NCBI GenBank assembly: GCA_039707655.1
Contig: CM077665.1
Location: 308,016,486-308,080,485, forward strand
Direction of reading: 5' to 3'
Source: Elymus sibiricus
Taxonomy: Eukaryota; Streptophyta; Magnoliopsida; Poales; Poaceae
DNA length: 64,000 bases
In this document: piece after piece, positions 46,143 to 57,268 of the stretch
Layout: every line of letters starts with the position of its first letter
How positions within the stretch are numbered: position 1 is the first letter of the stretch
Notes under the pieces: model-generated
Seen by the model: only the letters and a program-made list of their open reading frames with translations
Databases searched by the model: none
What the model was told of the DNA's origin: nothing
Position numbers and translations under genes: made by a program

Positions 46143-46562
46143 GTGACACTCTCACGTAATAATGAGTGGGCTGTATATGCCCGGAGCCCCCCGAGGACGC
46201 GGAGGGGTTCCTTCCCATGCAACGTGGATGCCCTATGCTCAGCGCTTGGGGAAGACGAAGACCGTGACACTCTCACGTAATAATGAGCGGGCTGTATACG
46301 CCCGGAGCCCCCCGAGGACGCGGAGGGGTTCCTTCCCATGCAACGTGGATGCCCTATGCTCAACACTGGGGAAGACGAAGACCATGACACTCTCACGTAA
46401 TAATGAGTGGCTTGTATACGCCCGGAGCCCCCCGAGGACGCGGAGGGGTTCCTTCCCATGCAACGTGGATGCCCTATGCTCAGCGTTGGGGGAAGACGAA
46501 GACCATGACACTCTCATGTAATAATGAGCGGGCTGTATACACCTGGAGCCCCCTGAGGACGC
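46143..46562 (+). repeat. TatL4 120-bp tandem repeat, about 3.5 copies
   Basis: Units start at about 46143, 46264, 46384 and 46505. Each has TGACACTCTCACGTAATAAT, then GGGCTGTATACGCCCGGAGC, CCCCGAGGACGC and GGAAGACGAAGACC. Single longer versions are at 18246-18432 (TatL1) and 55756-55942 (TatL5), so TatL4 carries a local expansion of a shortened unit. Cop1 interrupts the last unit after GAGGACGC. Confidence 0.85.
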
Positions 46563-48227
46563 TGTAGGACCGAAAGTATGTCTAGAGGGGGGGTTGATTA
46601 GACTACTTGACCAAATAAAAATCTAGCCTTTTCCAAATTTTTAGTGTTGGCTGATTTTAGTATTCATAGTAAGTCAAGTACAACCTACACATGCATGTCT
46701 AAGAGTATAGCAGCGGAAAGTAACAACAAGCATGAGTAGTAAAGGAAGGGTAGGAGGATCAAACGCAATTTGTAGACACGATGATTTTTCCTGTGGTTCC
46801 GATAGGTGGTGCTATCGTACGTCCACGTTTATGGACTCTTCAACCCATGGAGGGTAAAAGTCGCGAGAGTCCACGGAGGGCTCCACCCACGAAGGGTCCA
46901 CGAAGTAGCAACCTTGACTATTCCATAACGGCTTCCGTCCACGAAGGACTAGCCTCACTATGGGTAGATCTTCACGAAGTAGGCGATCTCCTTGCCCTTA
47001 CAAACTTCTTGGTTCAACTCCACAACACGAAGTAGGTGGCTCCCAAGCGACACCTAACCAATCTAGGAGGCACCACCCTCCAAAAGGTAATAGGCTCGGC
47101 AATGTCGATGAACTCCTTGGTCTTGTGCTTCAAGATGATAGACTCCTCAACACACAATCACTCTCTCATAGATTTGGCTTGGTGGAAGAGATGGGATTGG
47201 TGGAAAGCAACTTGGGGAGGCTAGAGATAAAGATTCATATGGTTGGAATAGAATGGCATGATCTCAACACATGAGTAGGTGGCTCTCTCTCAGAAAATGA
47301 GATGGGGCAAGTATGGAATAGTTCTGAGTGCTTCTCTTTCGAGTGGGTGGTGGTGAAGGGGTATATATAGGCATCCCCAAAAATCAAATGTTACACCTAA
47401 AGTGACCAACTCGGTGACACCGATGTGTGAATCTCGATGGTACCGAAGTGAGAAAAAGGTGACAACTTTTGAATCTCGGTGAGACCGATATATAACTCTC
47501 GGTGGTACCGATCAGGTGACCAATGTTCAGATTGCGCAAACTCGGTGACGCTGATCTTCACATCTCGGTGGTACCGATTCTTGACCAAGGCTTACCAGAG
47601 AGTTGGTCCAAAAACTCGGTGGCGCCGATCCACATTTCTTGGTGGTACCGATCAGGTGAATGGCTATCCAGAGAGTTGGTCCAGAAACTCGGTGAGACTG
47701 ATAGGCAAATCTCGGTGGTACCAAAGACTGAAGATGGGTAAACAGAAAGTTGGCAACTAAACTCGGTGGCACCGATGTAGAATCGGTTGCACCGACAAGC
47801 TAGGGTTTGGCATGGGTCTGTCTGAGTTTGGATATCGGTGGCACTGAGTGGAAAGTGTTGGTTGCAGCAATTTTGGATATTTGACTTTGGACAGACTTTT
47901 GTGGAAGAGCTTGTGGGTGTATTTGGTGACTATCACTTGTGCACGTATGATCATTTTGTTCACCAACAGTACCTTACCCCCTTTTAATAATATTGGCTTT
48001 CCTATGGACTCAATGTGATTTCTCACAAAGTAAAATGTAGAGTCCTCTTTCTTGAAGCTTTGCCAATCCATTTCCTTGCATCTTGGGGTATCTCCACAAT
48101 CTCCACAATCCTTTTGCCAATCCTATTATTGAACTTTTCCTGAAATATGCTTAGTGGAAACATTAGTTCAATGACATATATGTTGTTATTAATTACCAAA
48201 ACCACCAAGGGAGCAAATGTGCTTTCA
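46563..48227 (-). repeat. Cop1 left LTR
   Basis: 1665 bp. On the minus strand it starts TGAAAGCACATTTGC right after the PPT (AAAAAGGGGGAGAT) and ends CCTACA. A cluster of about 13 near-palindromic TCGGTGGTACCGA-like motifs (47409-47840) lies just upstream of a TATA box (minus, 47362-47369). Confidence 0.9.
47362..47840 (-). promoter_or_regulatory. Cop1 LTR promoter: palindromic motif cluster and TATA box
   Basis: About 13 copies of a 13-15 bp imperfect palindrome, consensus CTCGGTGRNACCGAT, spaced about 25-45 bp apart. Forms ending GTACCGAT alternate with forms ending GAGACCGAT, GCGCCGAT and similar. CTATATATAC on the minus strand follows about 40 bp downstream. The same arrangement is in the middle LTR (TATA 61858-61865, cluster to about 62345). 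Confidence 0.7.
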
Positions 48228-48707
48228 ATCTCCCCCTTTTTGGTAATTGATGACAACATATAGATCAAAGCTTCGACATATGATATAATCAATGAATATA
48301 ATCGTCACTTTGAGAAGTACGTGATAAGCAAGAGCTCCCCCTAAATTTGTGCATTATTTTAGATTTGCGTTTGAATGCAAATGCACAATCGATTAGGTGC
48401 ATGGGGCACTTCTTCCATGTCACATACAACTTGGTGGTGTGCGAGAATAATAAGAATGAACAACATAGCACAACACAATCAAGCAAAGGTGAATGATCAT
48501 CTCATAAGCAGCATAATGATAGGAAATAGTAGCAGCACACATTGTGCGTATGATCAAACACCACATAGTTCAACACAAACAAACGAAAAGATCAACTGTT
48601 TTTGAAAAAATGATAAAAACCAAACGCTCTCTCACTCGAAGCCTAAAGATCTATATACACTTCTCCCCCTTTGGCAACAAGTTACCAAAAAGTTCAAAGA
48701 GATATAG
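48228..48707 (-). other. Cop1 PPT and 3' untranslated stretch
   Basis: The PPT (minus strand, ACCAAAAAGGGGGAGAT, 48228-48246) adjoins the LTR. The remaining about 460 bp up to the ORF stop at 48708 has a second pyrimidine-rich run (CTTCTCCCCCTTTGGCAAC at about 48661) and no gene. Confidence 0.75.
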
Positions 48708-50831
48708 CTAAACGTTCTTGGGCTGATCTCCTTTGGTTATTGATGAAGGAGTCAAGAGAACTGCGTCGGCGAAGATCTCTGCTGACGTCGTGGATGGAGT
48801 TGGTGTAGCAACTAGAGGCACTGGAGCTGCTGGAGCTGAGCTGACAGTAGCAGGTGCTGATGAAGAGGGCCTCAAATCTGGAGCTGGCACTGTGGCTGAT
48901 CTGGCCTGGGTGGTGAAGTGTGTGTCTGGCCTGAGAGGAGAGTCATCGTCATCCTCATCATCATCATCTGTAGACTGAGGAAGAGGCATAGAGTCAACTT
49001 CCTTCTTGAGCTCATTGACTGTCTTGGTCAGCCCATCTACCTTGTCATTAAGGGTCTTGATCCTGTTCTCACAGATCTTGACAAGACTATTTTGATTGTC
49101 CAGTATGTCCTTGATGTCCTTCTGCATGCCTTGAACGGATGAGATCAAGAGATCCATTTGCTCGTTCCTGGATCTAGGGACTTGAGCACTAGTGGCTCTA
49201 GCTGCCTCTGCCTCTGCCTGTGCTTCAGCTGCAGCTGATGTGGGATGTTCTGGGTCCATCACCACAATGTTGTCCTCTAAATCAGGCTGTAGGGGCAAAT
49301 GGGGTTTGTCCAGAGCAAAGATGTGCTTCTCCAGCTTGGAGTTGATGAGCATCTGAATGTAGGGTGCATAGCAGCATGAGCGCTTCTGATCAGCAGCAAC
49401 CCTCTTCACTGTCTCTACTATCAAGTCCATCACACGTATCCTGGTGTGTCTATCAAGATGGACCAGCATGTTGATTGAATGGCCTCGAATCATCTTCTCA
49501 TCTCCTAACTTGGGCATCAAAGTGTGCCTCAAAATGGTGTTCATGGTGCGGAGGCCAGCCTGGAGGAAGTAGATAGATCCTAACTTGTGAGATTTCAAGT
49601 TAGCAGCAGGGATAGCATTGTACATGCCTTTCATAGCATCATGGCTCTCCTTGGATTCAGAGTAGACATCCAAGTCACCATCCTGCACCTCTGGGACTTC
49701 TAAGATAGCAGCCCATTCCTCAACAGTAGACTCATATCTTGCTCCTTCTGTCATCCATACAATTCTACCATCTCCATAGAAGTGAGCAGTGGAGTAGAAT
49801 TGCATGATCATCTCGTCGTTCCATGCAGTGAATTCTTTGCCAACAAACTCATCTAGGCCAATGCAGTGAAAATTGTCTTGAACATTTGGAAAGTAATCTT
49901 CATTTGCCTTGATGTATTTCCAGTCCACATATCTCACATCACTCACAGCTGGACTCTTGTCAAGCAGCACTGTCTCATAGAAATCCTGTTGCTCCTTGGT
50001 GTATAATTTGTAGTCCACAACTGTCTTTCTCCTTTGGGCATATGGATCAATAGGTCTCCATGCCCTCAAACCAGAATCCTTCCTCTTCTTCATGTCTTCA
50101 GCAAGTGGATGGCTGGCATTATGTTTAGGAAGGTGTGGTCTAAGCTTCATCAATGCAGACATGGCATCCACATCCTCATCTCTGGAGGTAGTTCCCTTGT
50201 TCTTCTCAGAAGCTGGAATCTGTCTGGATGACCTCTTGGACTTTTCAGCAGTAGCCTTCTTGGGGGCAGACTTGGTGCTCTTGGAAGTACCTTGCTTTGG
50301 CATAGCATCTGCCAAAAGCTTCTTTTGCTTCTTCTTGGGGGTTGCCTTGACAACTTGCTCTTCCTCCTCCTCTTCAGCAGCAGCACCACCAGTCTCCTCT
50401 GGGTCCTCAAACATAGATGTTTGCCTGCCAGTGACATAGACAATCTTTTTCCTGGCATTCTTCTCTCCTTCCTTCTTAGGCATAGATTTCCTTGGGGGTT
50501 CAATGGTCATGGTAGCCCTAGCACTCTCAGGTGCTCTCATAACCTCAGAGCTAGCATAGACCTTGCTGACAGTTCTTCTGGAAGATGTGGCTTCATTAGC
50601 AGGTTTCTTAGCAGCTTTGTCTTGCTTCTTGGCAAGAACTTCCTCTGGAACAAAATCTAAATCCTCCTCATCTGAATTCAGCTTCTTCCTGGCCCTAGCA
50701 GCAGCCTTGGGCAACCCATGAGAACTGGGGGTGCCTGGATCTGAAGAGGAACTAGACTCGGGACTAGTGCCTGAATCCAACTCAACACTCTGCTCTCTGA
50801 AGTTGTTCTCACTGTCCTCAGCATCTGACAT
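48708..50831 (-). CDS. Cop1 accessory ORF, 707 aa, plant-transposon-type protein
   Basis: Complete intact ORF between the lost pol region and the PPT, where SIRE-lineage copia elements carry an extra (env-like) ORF. ATG at 50831. Residues 1-230 are acidic then Lys-rich (ARKKLNSDEED, KKTPKKKQKK-type runs), possibly nuclear. Residues of about 260-510 form a globular domain resembling the 'putative plant transposon protein' family (PF20167-like): VDWKYI, FHCIGLDEFVGKEF, EEWAAILEVP, SHKLGSIYFLQAG, GHSINMLVHL and CCYAPYIQMLI. Residues of about 560-630 form a coiled coil, then a Pro/Ser/Thr-rich tail. No signal peptide or membrane helix is seen. A second, nearly identical copy starts off-window and ends at 63205. 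Confidence 0.75.
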   Translation of the reverse strand: MSDAEDSENNFREQSVELDSGTSPESSSSSDPGTPSSHGLPKAAARARKKLNSDEEDLDFVPEEVLAKKQDKAAKKPANEATSSRRTVSKVYASSEVMRAPESARATMTIEPPRKSMPKKEGEKNARKKIVYVTGRQTSMFEDPEETGGAAAEEEEEEQVVKATPKKKQKKLLADAMPKQGTSKSTKSAPKKATAEKSKRSSRQIPASEKNKGTTSRDEDVDAMSALMKLRPHLPKHNASHPLAEDMKKRKDSGLRAWRPIDPYAQRRKTVVDYKLYTKEQQDFYETVLLDKSPAVSDVRYVDWKYIKANEDYFPNVQDNFHCIGLDEFVGKEFTAWNDEMIMQFYSTAHFYGDGRIVWMTEGARYESTVEEWAAILEVPEVQDGDLDVYSESKESHDAMKGMYNAIPAANLKSHKLGSIYFLQAGLRTMNTILRHTLMPKLGDEKMIRGHSINMLVHLDRHTRIRVMDLIVETVKRVAADQKRSCCYAPYIQMLINSKLEKHIFALDKPHLPLQPDLEDNIVVMDPEHPTSAAAEAQAEAEAARATSAQVPRSRNEQMDLLISSVQGMQKDIKDILDNQNSLVKICENRIKTLNDKVDGLTKTVNELKKEVDSMPLPQSTDDDDEDDDDSPLRPDTHFTTQARSATVPAPDLRPSSSAPATVSSAPAAPVPLVATPTPSTTSAEIFADAVLLTPSSITKGDQPKNV

Positions 50832-51740
50832 TCTGACCCTGTGAATAGAGTATAGACGAGCAGAAGAAGATAAGTCATCACAAAATGCAGCTATTTTTGA
50901 AAGATTTGAACAAAAAAATCTTAGATGTAGTTCACTGCAAAATGGAATTTCGATGTCACCGAGTCAACATTTTCGGTACTGCCGAGACTCACAATACTCT
51001 TAGCAGAAACTTGGCAGCAGTTTTGGTGGGACCAAAAACTACCACTCGGTTTCACCAAGTACTGTCCTCAGTAGCACAAAAATAAATCGGTGGAACCGAT
51101 TTTTCTGACTCGGTATCACCGAGATGCGATTTTGTGGGCAACGAAACCTAAAATCTTTCGGTTCGCTAATCTAATGAACTTTCAGTGGATTGAGAGGATT
51201 GCACATGGTGAATTATCGATGGAATAAGCTTCAGCGTGCAAGATTCGGATGGAGAGCGCAATGAAGGGTTGGATCCATACCCTAACTCAGTGGTGGATCC
51301 GCTACGGCGAAGACGGCGGCGAAGATGCCCGTCGACAGCGAAGATCCCAGCGGCGGAGACGCACGGGGAGGCAAGGCGACGACCAGGGGGTCACGAATCG
51401 GCAGCGTAGGGTTTTGGGGCGCGACGGTTTGAGGATTGATTTTCAAAGTGTCGGGTCCACAGCATATATACCCCTTGCTGTCGGTGACACCGATTCTAAA
51501 TTTTTGGTGTCACGGAGTTCCTCAACTGTCAGCTGATAGGGAAACTCGGTGTAACCGAGAATATGGAATCGGTAGTACTGAGATTGAAAACCAGATCAAC
51601 CCTACGCATTCGGTGAGACTGAGAATTTGGGTTGGTTCCACCGAGATGCACTTGGGAGGTTTTAATGGTCAGTCTTTTGTCGATACGGAACTCCAAGTGC
51701 TCCACACACAGAGGGATCGAAAAGTACTAGTTCAAATTTT
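50832..51740 (-). promoter_or_regulatory. Cop1 internal promoter and leader of the 707-aa ORF
   Basis: On the minus strand there are about six palindromic motifs (51481-51655), then a TATA box (TATATAT, 51464-51471), a CAAAACCCTACG-type leader, and further motifs at 50945-51125. An acceptor-like TCTATTCACAG lies about 7 bp before the ATG at 50831, suggesting a 5'-UTR intron whose donor I cannot fix (GGTATGG near 51277 is one option). It mirrors the LTR promoter architecture. Confidence 0.55.
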
Positions 51741-52517
51741 GTGATGCAGCATGAATAGAATATGAGATGAGAAAGCATAGATAGCTAGAGAGTAGTCCTA
51801 GGCATTCTTGTCCATCCAATTGGCAAAAGAGAAAACAAAAACCAAATAGCAACAATTGGATGTCCTCGAATGGATAAATAAATGCAGACCAACATGCTCA
51901 CACAATAAGATGTCAAATGAAATCATGGCAAACATGCACATACATACTAGCATCTAACAAGCACTTTGGCGATGACGGAGTCATCTATATATGAGTATAT
52001 TGGCTTAGGAGCCAAATAAGAATACTTGATCATAGGTCATACTCATCGTTAAGCACAAGTGGGGTTACCACTATTACATAAAGCATTTAATGTTGTCACA
52101 TACTAAGAGATGCTTTAACTCAAGTCTTAGAGTAAAGCTCCCCCTTGATGTGACATCCCCCCAATGGAGGGATAAGCTAACCTTGGGTTTTGTCGATGAA
52201 GACTTCATGTTGGTGAGGTAGTGGTGGATGCTCAAAGTTGATGAAGATCACCAAGAGTTGGGAGCATCCTTGTTGTTTCCTTACTCTTCTCACCTACATG
52301 GGTTAGTCCCAACATACAAGAGACAAATACAAGGATATCTATGGACATGGAGTGCAAAGCATGGGTGATGATGTCCATTGATTTCTTGATTACCTTGTCC
52401 CTTGCTTACCTTTGAGGGAATATGTGACTCCTTGAACTATTGCATAGAGTTGATGTTGATTGCAAATAGTTCTTGCCAATAATGAATGTGAGTGAATTTC
52501 ATTGGCGGAGTCACGCC
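51741..52517 (-). other. Cop1 non-coding stretch where pol would be expected
   Basis: About 780 bp between the end of the gag frame and the accessory ORF promoter. No integrase, RT or RNase H motif in any frame. Contains a purine run on the minus strand (ATCAAGGGGGAGC, about 52139-52151) that looks like a displaced PPT copy. Confidence 0.6.
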
Positions 52518-53286
52518 TCAAGAACTCTCTAGTTCTTCTTCTTGGGGACCCACATCAACTTGATGGGGATCCTTGGTGTTGAAGTAGCCTTTGTAGACGT
52601 TGAGCTTGAAGTAGCCTTGGGAACCCACTCCACCAAAGCTAGGGATCATCTTCATATGAGTCAATGTCCTCTTGAAGCTTGTTCTTGCCCTTGAGCTTGT
52701 GGTCTTGTGGTGGAAGGTCATCTTGAGTGTCTGTTCCCTTGGGAAGGGTATTTTCATACTTCTCCTTTTGAGGAACAAACTTGGGCTTGGGGTATTGACC
52801 TTCTTCCCATTCAACTCCATTAGCGTTGAAGTAGCCAATGCCATGGTTCTTTCGGTACCCTCCGTGCTTGCGTACAATTTCCTCAAATTGCTTACACCCG
52901 GCAAGACTCTTGTAGATACCTTTCTCTATAATTCCTTTCAATAAAGCATTTTCTTGCTCAAGTGTAACTTGGCTAAGAGAATCATCATTAGTGGAATCAA
53001 TAGAACTACTAGAAACAACATCATTAGGTTTGGCATTTTTATTGTTGCTACTAGATGAAGAAAATTTCTTGCCTTTGTTACTTGTTTGTTTAGATTTAAC
53101 TTGTGGCATGAATGTAGACAAGAGTAGTCATTTGGCTAGATAAGATGAAGTCTTCTTTCGGAGATCGTCATTGACAACTTTAAGAAACTCATGCTCTTGC
53201 TCCAAGTTGAGCTTCTCGAAGCGTAGCTTCTCATGAGTTCTTACAAGATCTCTATGATCTTCGAGAGTAGATTCATGAGCTAACTT
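52518..53286 (-). pseudogene. Cop1 gag-derived ORF, distal part
   Basis: Continues the gag frame broken by TatL5, and the phase is preserved across the TSD. Typical features are STFMPQVKSKQ, the coiled LEQENALLKGIIEKG, and CKQFEEIVRKHGGYRKNHG. A TGA at about 53140 and a frameshift near 52700 break it, and it ends with a GSQGYFKLN block at 52518. Confidence 0.7.
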
Positions 53287-54214
53287 TGTCGGCGTTCTGG
53301 GAACGGGGGTACCAGACCTGCCTGCCTGCGGCCCAAGGCGTGGCCCACTTCATCAGCCAAACACAGCCAGGCACGGCCCCACTCAAGACAAGGCCTTCGC
53401 GAGGGCCCTAGGCTCGTGACGAGGAGCGGCGTCAAGACCGGCAAGGGATGGGCTTCCCCAGGCCCCCTCCGGAGCGGCCGAGATCTCTATGCAGAGCCCG
53501 GCCTCAGGAGTCAAAGATGACGCAAGGAAGGAAAGGCGGGCGCCAGCGCGCCAGGCGGGCGCCAGCGTGCCAGGCGGCACAGTTTCCCCTTTGGTGCAAA
53601 GGGAGCAAGGACGTACGCGGGTTCCCAAAGCATCCCCCAAAGGTCTCCATTCCGGTGCAACAAGACCACGACCACGAGCCCTGCAGGACGGATGTCATCG
53701 CCGAGCCCACCTCTGCATCATCGACAACAACTTTGAAGGCGAAGACCGCCTTTGGGCAGGACGGGCATGTACTCCTGTCCCCCTTCAAAATTGGCCGTTG
53801 TGGGATCCCTTCCTGCCATTGCGATAAGGGAAGAGGACCCGGGCCACCGCTATATATAGAGGCTAGGCTGCACTGTAGAGGGGGATCCAAAAACCGGCCC
53901 ATCCACTCATTCATCACCAAGCCGGCAGAGGGCCAAGAGCACCTCAAGAGCACTCTCACGAGGCTCCGAAACACTGTACTAGTTCATCCACCTCACCTCC
54001 TCGAGAGGCAATCCACCAAAGAAGGAGTAGGGTATTACGCTTCGTAGCGGCCCGAACCTGGGTAAACTACCGTGTTCATCTTCTTCCTCGTCATCGCGCG
54101 AGTTCTTCGTTGTGTCCATCGAGTAGCGAGCTAGGTAAGGCGAGGCTGCAGGGGATCTTCGCACACGCCCCTGTGTTCGAATCTTAAGGGTTTTGCGGAG
54201 CCCAAAATCCGACA
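53287..54214 (+). repeat. TatL5 5' LTR
   Basis: 928 bp, about 18 bp longer than the 3' LTR, largely because GGCGGGCGCCAGCG is tandemly duplicated at about 53537-53575. TATA box CTATATATA at 53850-53858. Confidence 0.92.
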
Positions 54215-54285
54215 TTTGGTGCGCCAGGTAGGGGGCGTGTCGGGGTCTTCTCCAAGCTTCATTCTTCCCACGCTTCACTGCTCCG

Positions 54286-55272
54286 ATGGCCGGCGCTCAA
54301 CAAGCTTCCCCCGGCCGCAGCGGGTCAGCTTCTGTCGACCCCGCCGCTGCCACCGGGGGCCCATGCCCCGGCAGCATGGTACTGGGCGGTCAGTACCAAG
54401 TCACCAGCATCGCCTCCATCGTCACCGCCTCTCGCACCGCCCAAGCACACGACGGGCGGGCGGCACCCTCGGCACCGATGACGCGCCACACCTACGTGGG
54501 GGTCCTCGATGCGCACGATGCACTACTGCTAGCAAGCGAGATGCTCCGCCACCGCCCAACGCATGGGGGCTTCGACGCATGGGCCGACCACATTGTGGAG
54601 CTGGTCACCGTCGCGCAAAGGGTCGTGGCTCCTCACTCTTCTTCAAGGCCACAGGCACCAGGCGCTAAGGGCTCATCTGCCGCGCCCGTTCCCCAGCCCG
54701 CCGGCGGTGTGACCCTTCCGGCACTAGACGGGTCCGAGCGGGGCCCGCCACACGCTGTGCTCCTTCCCCTCCGAATCCCGATGACCTGTTTCGGGGCGCA
54801 GCCTGGCCACGATGACCAAGCGCACGGAGGAAACGACGGGGCGCCCCGCACGTACACCAACACACGCCTCCATGACCCGGTGGACCTTCAATAGCCTGGG
54901 TTGACCAGGCGGGAGCGCGCCATCCGACGCAGTGAGCAAGCGGCGCTGGAATCCGGACAGACAAGCAACAACGGGAAAGGCGCATCAGGTCGCCAAGGAG
55001 GCAATCCACGCCAGGAGACGCGCGGCCCACCCAACGGAGGTGGCAGAGGTAAGCAACTCCGCTCTGAGGCCCGTCGCAGGAGGGTCTGCGAGCGACGCGC
55101 GCGGGGCGGCTTCCCGCCACCGCTTGGAGGGGCCGTCCCCGGCGCCCCGCCGGACGGCTCAGGAAGAGGACCGAGCCCTTATGTGGAGCCCTATGTACCA
55201 TGCTACGTCATACCGCCTGACGGTGGGATGGGTCAGGCGCCCGCCGCAGGCGCCAACACCACCCAAGAGTGA
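54286..55272 (+). pseudogene. TatL5 gag-like ORF (one nonsense codon)
   Basis: 328 codons from ATG at 54286 to TGA at 55270-55272, with a single in-frame TAG at 54892-54894. Blocks are shared with TatL4 (GGQYQ, ASEMLRHRPTHGG, RRERAI, GGRGKQLRS, YVEPYVPCY). The middle is Ala/Pro-rich, the C-terminal half basic then Pro/Gly-rich. Probably a shortened Gag; no capsid core recognised. Conservation of the whole length in two elements, each with a different single lesion, argues that the parent copy had this short form intact. Confidence 0.62.
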
Positions 55273-57268
55273 GGAGCACACTGGGCGTCCTCCCCGAGCC
55301 AGGCCTGGGGTCTTCCGTCGACGGAGCACCGGGCCTGGACGGCATGAGCTGGAGGGCGCCCCCGCGGGCAAGCGACGCCGGACCAAGCCCCGAGGCCTCA
55401 GGAGTAATGGCCTGGGGGGAGCAGCAAGACACAAACAGCACGGGCCACCCGCGGCAACTGCAGCGCCGACACAGCCTCGGGGGATGGGCCTCATGGGGCC
55501 CTCAGGACGTTGTCCGGCCGGCGCACGAACGCCTCACGAGGTGGCTTCATCGACAAAACACCCTTGTGGCTGCGCCGGATGCATCGTGCTCATGTTTGGG
55601 CCTCGGGAGCGCAATCCTGTGGTCGCGCGGGGAACGATGCATTCGGGTTAGGGTCATAACGGCGCGCAACCGGGCAGAAATGCACGGGATGGTTCTTGAT
55701 GGAGTTGGGAGCCACCAGGCCACACGCCTAGGGGCTTGCCCAGCTATCTACGGCCGTGACACTCTCACGTAATAATGAGTGGGCTTTATATGCTCGGAGC
55801 CCCCCGAGGATGCGACGGGGTTCCTTCCCACGCAAAGTGGAAGCCACAGCTCCGAGCTGGCGGAGAAGACAACACTGCCCTCCAATGGCTATGCCCAAGC
55901 AACCTGGATGCCCTACGCTCAGCGCTGGGGGAAGATGAAGACTAGCCTAGGGGCCGGACGCGGTAGTTGCTTGCTTCTTTTTGGTGTTCGAGTTGCCGTT
56001 TTTTGGAATGAAGTTTGAGGATTTCGAAACTGTATATTTAAAAGAAAAAGGGCGGGAATTTTTCTCTCTATGTTCTCTCATTTTACCAATCTTGAATTCT
56101 CTCTTTCTGGATGGAGTTTCGCAAGGAGACAAGCGCTCCGCACCACCCCGAGGCACCTCGGGGCTGGATCACGAGGCCTTGTTGCCTCAGGGGCACGCAT
56201 CTTTCAGCTGTCGACCCCGCTCGGGGGCTCCGACCGCAGCACGACACCGCAGCATGGAGTCTCGGGAGGCCCCAGGGCCTCCTGAGGCAGCACCTGAAAG
56301 GACAGAATGGGGGATCGCTCGAGCGTCAAAGGGGGTTTCTAAGCATCACGCCTCAGGAGCCTTACCGGTCATATAGCCACTCGCCCCCCTTGATGTCGTC
56401 CTTGGTGATCCGGTCGACATCAAGGGTGTCGGGGCCTGACCCCGTGGCTACGTCCTTGGTGATCCGGTCGTATGCAACGGTGGTCGGGAAATGTTCGGGA
56501 CTGGGACCTACCGACGTAGAGCGGTTTGAGCGTCAAAGGGGGCTCCTGAGCAACACGCCTCAGGAGCCTTACCGGTCATATAGCCACTCGCCCCCCTTGA
56601 CGTCGTCCTTGGTGATCCGGTCGGCATCAAGGGTGTCGGGGCCTGACCCCGTGGCTGCGTCCTTGGTGATCCGGTCGTATGCAATGGGGGTCGGGAAATG
56701 TGCGGGACTGGGGCCTGCAGACGCAGAGTGCCAAAAGGGCCCCCAAACCGTCCAACAAACGAGGAGGAATCTTCCTAGACGGAGCCGCGGGCTATCTGGA
56801 CAGCCCGGTCGTGCCTCATGACGCGAGCAAGATCGTCGCCACCCCGCAAGCTAAGTACACTACCCGATCCAGCAGGAACCCCCTGATCTAACGATGACCC
56901 GAGGACGGGATAAGAGTTGTGCGTATTAATGTGGAAATGCAGGTACCGCGGGCCATCACGCACGGCCACCGAGCCCCCTGAGACCAGAGGCGACAGGAAA
57001 AACGGCACGAGGGAAGGGACCCAGCCGCGGCGAGCAGCAAGGCCACCGACTAGGCGAACGGTGGCCACAAGCAGCACCTCATGGGGATACACCTCGCGGG
57101 GGCCCTGACGGCCGCTATCGCCAGGCCGCGGCGGCGCTGGCGTCAAGCCCCGCGCAACGAATCTAAGCCACGGCAACGGTGAGCTGGCAACCAGTAATTT
57201 AAGACGAGGAAGGACGCAAACCAAGGTAGTACGCAAAAGACTAACGCCCACACGGGCAGAGTTCTTCT
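55273..57268 (+). repeat. TatL5 internal repeat region
   Basis: Non-coding. Contains the 188-bp unit (55756-55942) related to the TatL4 tandem repeat. Two copies of the stem-loop unit follow (56308-56730; perfect hairpin GGCTCCTGAG / CTCAGGAGCC at 56541-56568, decayed one at about 56331-56359). Plus-strand open frames here lack domains. Confidence 0.65.

Larger units (their letters stand above)
43656..46562 (+). mobile_element. TatL4: 5' half of a gypsy-type element
   Basis: 5' LTR 43656-44560 (TGTCGTCGTTCTGGG..CCGACA), PBS-like TTTGGCACGCCAGGTAGGGG, gag-like ORF, then a tandem repeat array into which Cop1 inserted at 46563. It sits in the copia integrase with GGACT (43651-43655) as the expected TSD. 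The 3' half should lie beyond the right window edge, after Cop1. Confidence 0.82.

Noticed and set aside
47400..47860. CRISPR-like array of short repeats
   Set aside because: Repeats are imperfect palindromes with irregular spacing in a plant LTR promoter; no identical repeats, no cas genes.
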